Positions 43,386 to 44,862 of a DNA stretch of 44,862 nucleotides are shown one piece after another. The stretch comes from Myxococcus llanfairpwllgwyngyllgogerychwyrndrobwllllantysiliogogogochensis. Lineage in GTDB: Bacteria; Myxococcota; Myxococcia; Myxococcales; Myxococcaceae. The notes below the pieces were generated by a model. That model worked only from the letters and a program-made list of their open reading frames with translations, did not search any database and had not been told where the DNA came from. The stretch is taken from contig NZ_VIFM01000072.1 in NCBI RefSeq assembly GCF_006636215.1, forward strand, positions 1-44,862, in the 5' to 3' direction. A program made the translations under genes and the position numbers. Numbering within the stretch: the stretch's first letter is position 1; the number at the start of each line of letters is the position of its first letter.

Positions 43386-44862
43386 ATGCCCGCACTCCTG
43401 CTGCTCACTGGCCCGTCCGCGGGGCGCCGCTTCGAGGTGCTCTCGGACATGGCCATTGGCCGCAGCCCGTCCTGCGAAATCCCCCTGCGCGATGACCAGG
43501 TCTCCCGCAAGCACGCCCAGCTGACCGTCCACGAGGGAGAGGTCCGACTGACGGACCTGGGCTCTCGCAACGGGACGCTGCTGAACGGCGCGCGCATCAG
43601 CGGCGAGGTGGTGCTGCATCCCGGAGACCGCGTCCGGGTGGGTTTGACGGTGGCTGTCTTCGAGCCGCCCCCGGTGACCCTCGTGGAAGGCGGGCCGACG
43701 TCGCCTGGCCACGTCCCGATTGAAGAGGTGCTGCCTCACGTGGGCGCCGCCGCGGCGCTGTACTCGGCGGGCACGGCGCTGCTGGGGGCCACCAGCGAGG
43801 CCATGGTGTTGCGGCGGCTGGCGGATGAAGTCGCTCGAGCCCTCAGCGCCGACCGGGCCGCGGCGCTGCTGGGAAGCAACACAGGGCTGCTGACCGCGGC
43901 GGTGTCGGGCGCGGAGTCCATGTCCGTGCCTCGCTCGCTGGCGCAGGTGGCGCTGGAGCGCAAGGAGCTGGTCCAGTCGGAGACGGAGATGTGCGCGCCG
44001 CTCGTGGCCTCCGGAGGGATGCCCTTCGGCGTGCTCTATGCGACGCGCTCGGACTCCTCGTTCACCGGGGGCGAGGGGCAACTGCTCGCGGCGCTCGGGC
44101 GTCTGGGGGGCGAGGCCTATACGGCGGTGCGCTCCCGGATGGAGGCGGAGTCGCCCGCGCCCGTGCTCATCGGGACGTCCAGGCCGCTGCGCGCGCTGAT
44201 GGACGGTGCTCGGCGGGCGGCGAACAGCGCCGCTCCCGTGGTGCTCCATGGCGAGTCCGGGACGGGCAAGACGATGTTGGGGCGGGTCGTCCACGCTCGC
44301 TCGCCCCGGGCGCTGGAGCCGCTGGTGGTGGTGGACTGCCGTCAGCCCATGGAAGTCGTCGAGGAGGCCCTCTTCGGCCGCGCCAGCGCGCCTGGACAGC
44401 CTCCCGTGGCGTCTGCGTTGCTTCGCGCGGACCGGGGCTCGTTGCTGCTCCAGCACGTCGAGGCGCTGCCCCGGAGCGCCGCTGAGCGGCTGGCTCGACT
44501 GCTGGCTCGAAGGGTGGCGCCAGCGCGGCAGGGCGGCGAGGAGCCCGTGGACGTGCGGTTGCTCGTCACCGCGTCGGTTCCCGTGACACTGCTGGGAACC
44601 CACGGTGAGGTGGACGCGTCGCTCGCTCGGAGTTTGATGGGCTTCGAGCTGGAGGTGCCTCCCTTGCGCGAGCGCCGGGCGGACGTGCTGGTGTTGTTCG
44701 AGGGCTTCCTCGCGCGCGCCGCGCGCCGGGTGCGGCGGGAGCCTCCAGTGCTGGGCGCGGATGCCCGGCGCCTGCTGGCGGACTACCCATGGCCCCACAA
44801 CGTACGGGAGCTGGAGTTGGTGGGGGAGCGGTTGGGGTTGCTCCTGTCTCTTATACACGTCT
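43386..44862 (+). CDS. FHA-GAF-AAA+ regulator with degenerate sigma-54 contact and Walker B (3' truncated)
   Basis: An open frame runs from ATG 43386 off the right edge (492 codons visible; the last six, residues 487-492, come from adapter-like bases). Domains: FHA (about 1-95, with GRSPSCEIPL, VSRKHAQL and DLGSRNGTLLNG, which binds phosphothreonine); GAF-like (about 120-250); AAA+ of the sigma-54 activator type (about 258-485) with Walker A GESGTGKT at 289-296. The GAFTGA loop is replaced by ASAPGQ after LFGR, and the Walker B place reads LLLQHVEAL, with Gln356-His357 for the usual Asp-Glu. PPLRERRADV and WPHNVREL are conserved. Any helix-turn-helix would lie beyond the end. It may be a FHA-controlled protein that no longer activates sigma-54 transcription. 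Confidence 0.85.
   Translation, partial: MPALLLLTGPSAGRRFEVLSDMAIGRSPSCEIPLRDDQVSRKHAQLTVHEGEVRLTDLGSRNGTLLNGARISGEVVLHPGDRVRVGLTVAVFEPPPVTLVEGGPTSPGHVPIEEVLPHVGAAAALYSAGTALLGATSEAMVLRRLADEVARALSADRAAALLGSNTGLLTAAVSGAESMSVPRSLAQVALERKELVQSETEMCAPLVASGGMPFGVLYATRSDSSFTGGEGQLLAALGRLGGEAYTAVRSRMEAESPAPVLIGTSRPLRALMDGARRAANSAAPVVLHGESGTGKTMLGRVVHARSPRALEPLVVVDCRQPMEVVEEALFGRASAPGQPPVASALLRADRGSLLLQHVEALPRSAAERLARLLARRVAPARQGGEEPVDVRLLVTASVPVTLLGTHGEVDASLARSLMGFELEVPPLRERRADVLVLFEGFLARAARRVRREPPVLGADARRLLADYPWPHNVRELELVGERLGLLLSLIHV
44844..44862. other. Tn5/Nextera mosaic-end adapter remnant
   Basis: The last 19 bases match the Tn5 mosaic end used in transposase-based libraries at 18 of 19 positions (G for A at 44859). 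On the reverse strand it reads VYKRQ, a translation often seen in sequence databases from this adapter. These bases should be treated as artificial, and the genomic sequence taken to end near 44843. Confidence 0.93.

Noticed and set aside
43221-44858. 545-codon minus-strand frame beginning MYKRQ
   Set aside because: Starts inside the adapter remnant and is antisense to the FHA-AAA+ gene.

Overview
This window is chromosomal DNA from a high-GC Gram-negative bacterium, most likely a myxobacterium of the family Myxococcaceae (Myxococcus, Corallococcus, Pyxidicoccus or a close relative). The grounds are strong G/C bias at third codon positions, frequent GTG and TTG starts, a hybrid histidine kinase and an FHA-GAF-AAA+ regulator beside housekeeping genes, several outer-membrane lipoproteins, and lysine-rich tails on several ribosomal proteins. 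The genus is an inference. No tRNA, rRNA, CRISPR array, insertion sequence or prophage gene is visible. No gene-free gap reaches 300 bases.

Left flank (1-16610). The 3' end of an unidentified gene is followed by a membrane-tethered subtilisin-family protease with a tiny coupled gene, then a divergent CPBP intramembrane protease. Next is a three-gene cassette (3632-6729): a putative outer-membrane beta-barrel, a 13-haem c-type cytochrome and an Ig-like lipoprotein. On the minus strand follow a DUF6265-like lipoprotein, the argS-plsB pair, a GAF/histidine kinase/receiver hybrid, a HEAT-repeat protein and a zinc-finger-less DnaJ/CbpA protein. Divergent from dnaJ are a SurA-N-like chaperone and rimI.

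Ribosomal core (16611-38400). A near-consensus sigma-70 promoter (16713-16740) opens a 34-gene plus-strand run: rpsL, rpsG, fusA, tuf, then rpsJ, rplD, rplW, rplB, rpsS, rplV, rpsC, rplP, rpmC, rpsQ, rplN, rplX, rplE, rpsN, rpsH, rplF, rplR, rpsE, rpmD, rplO, secY, adk, map, infA, rpmJ, rpsM, rpsK, rpsD, rpoA and rplQ. It fuses the str, S10, spc and alpha operons in the classical order, with one conspicuous absence: rplC (L3) is missing between rpsJ and rplD. Stem-loops sit at several gene boundaries (rpsG/fusA, tuf/rpsJ, rplX/rplE, rplO/secY, secY/adk, rpsD/rpoA, rpoA/rplQ, after rplQ), so the run is probably divided into sub-units by terminators, attenuators or processing sites.

Right flank (38401-44862). 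A minus-strand group holds plsC, a TPR lipoprotein and an unknown one-TM protein. Divergent from it on the plus strand are a deoxynucleoside kinase, a DUF2314-like protein and a truncated FHA-GAF-AAA+ regulator whose sigma-54 contact loop and Walker B are degenerate. The last 19 bases match the Tn5/Nextera mosaic-end adapter at 18 of 19 positions, so the true genomic sequence probably ends at about 44843.
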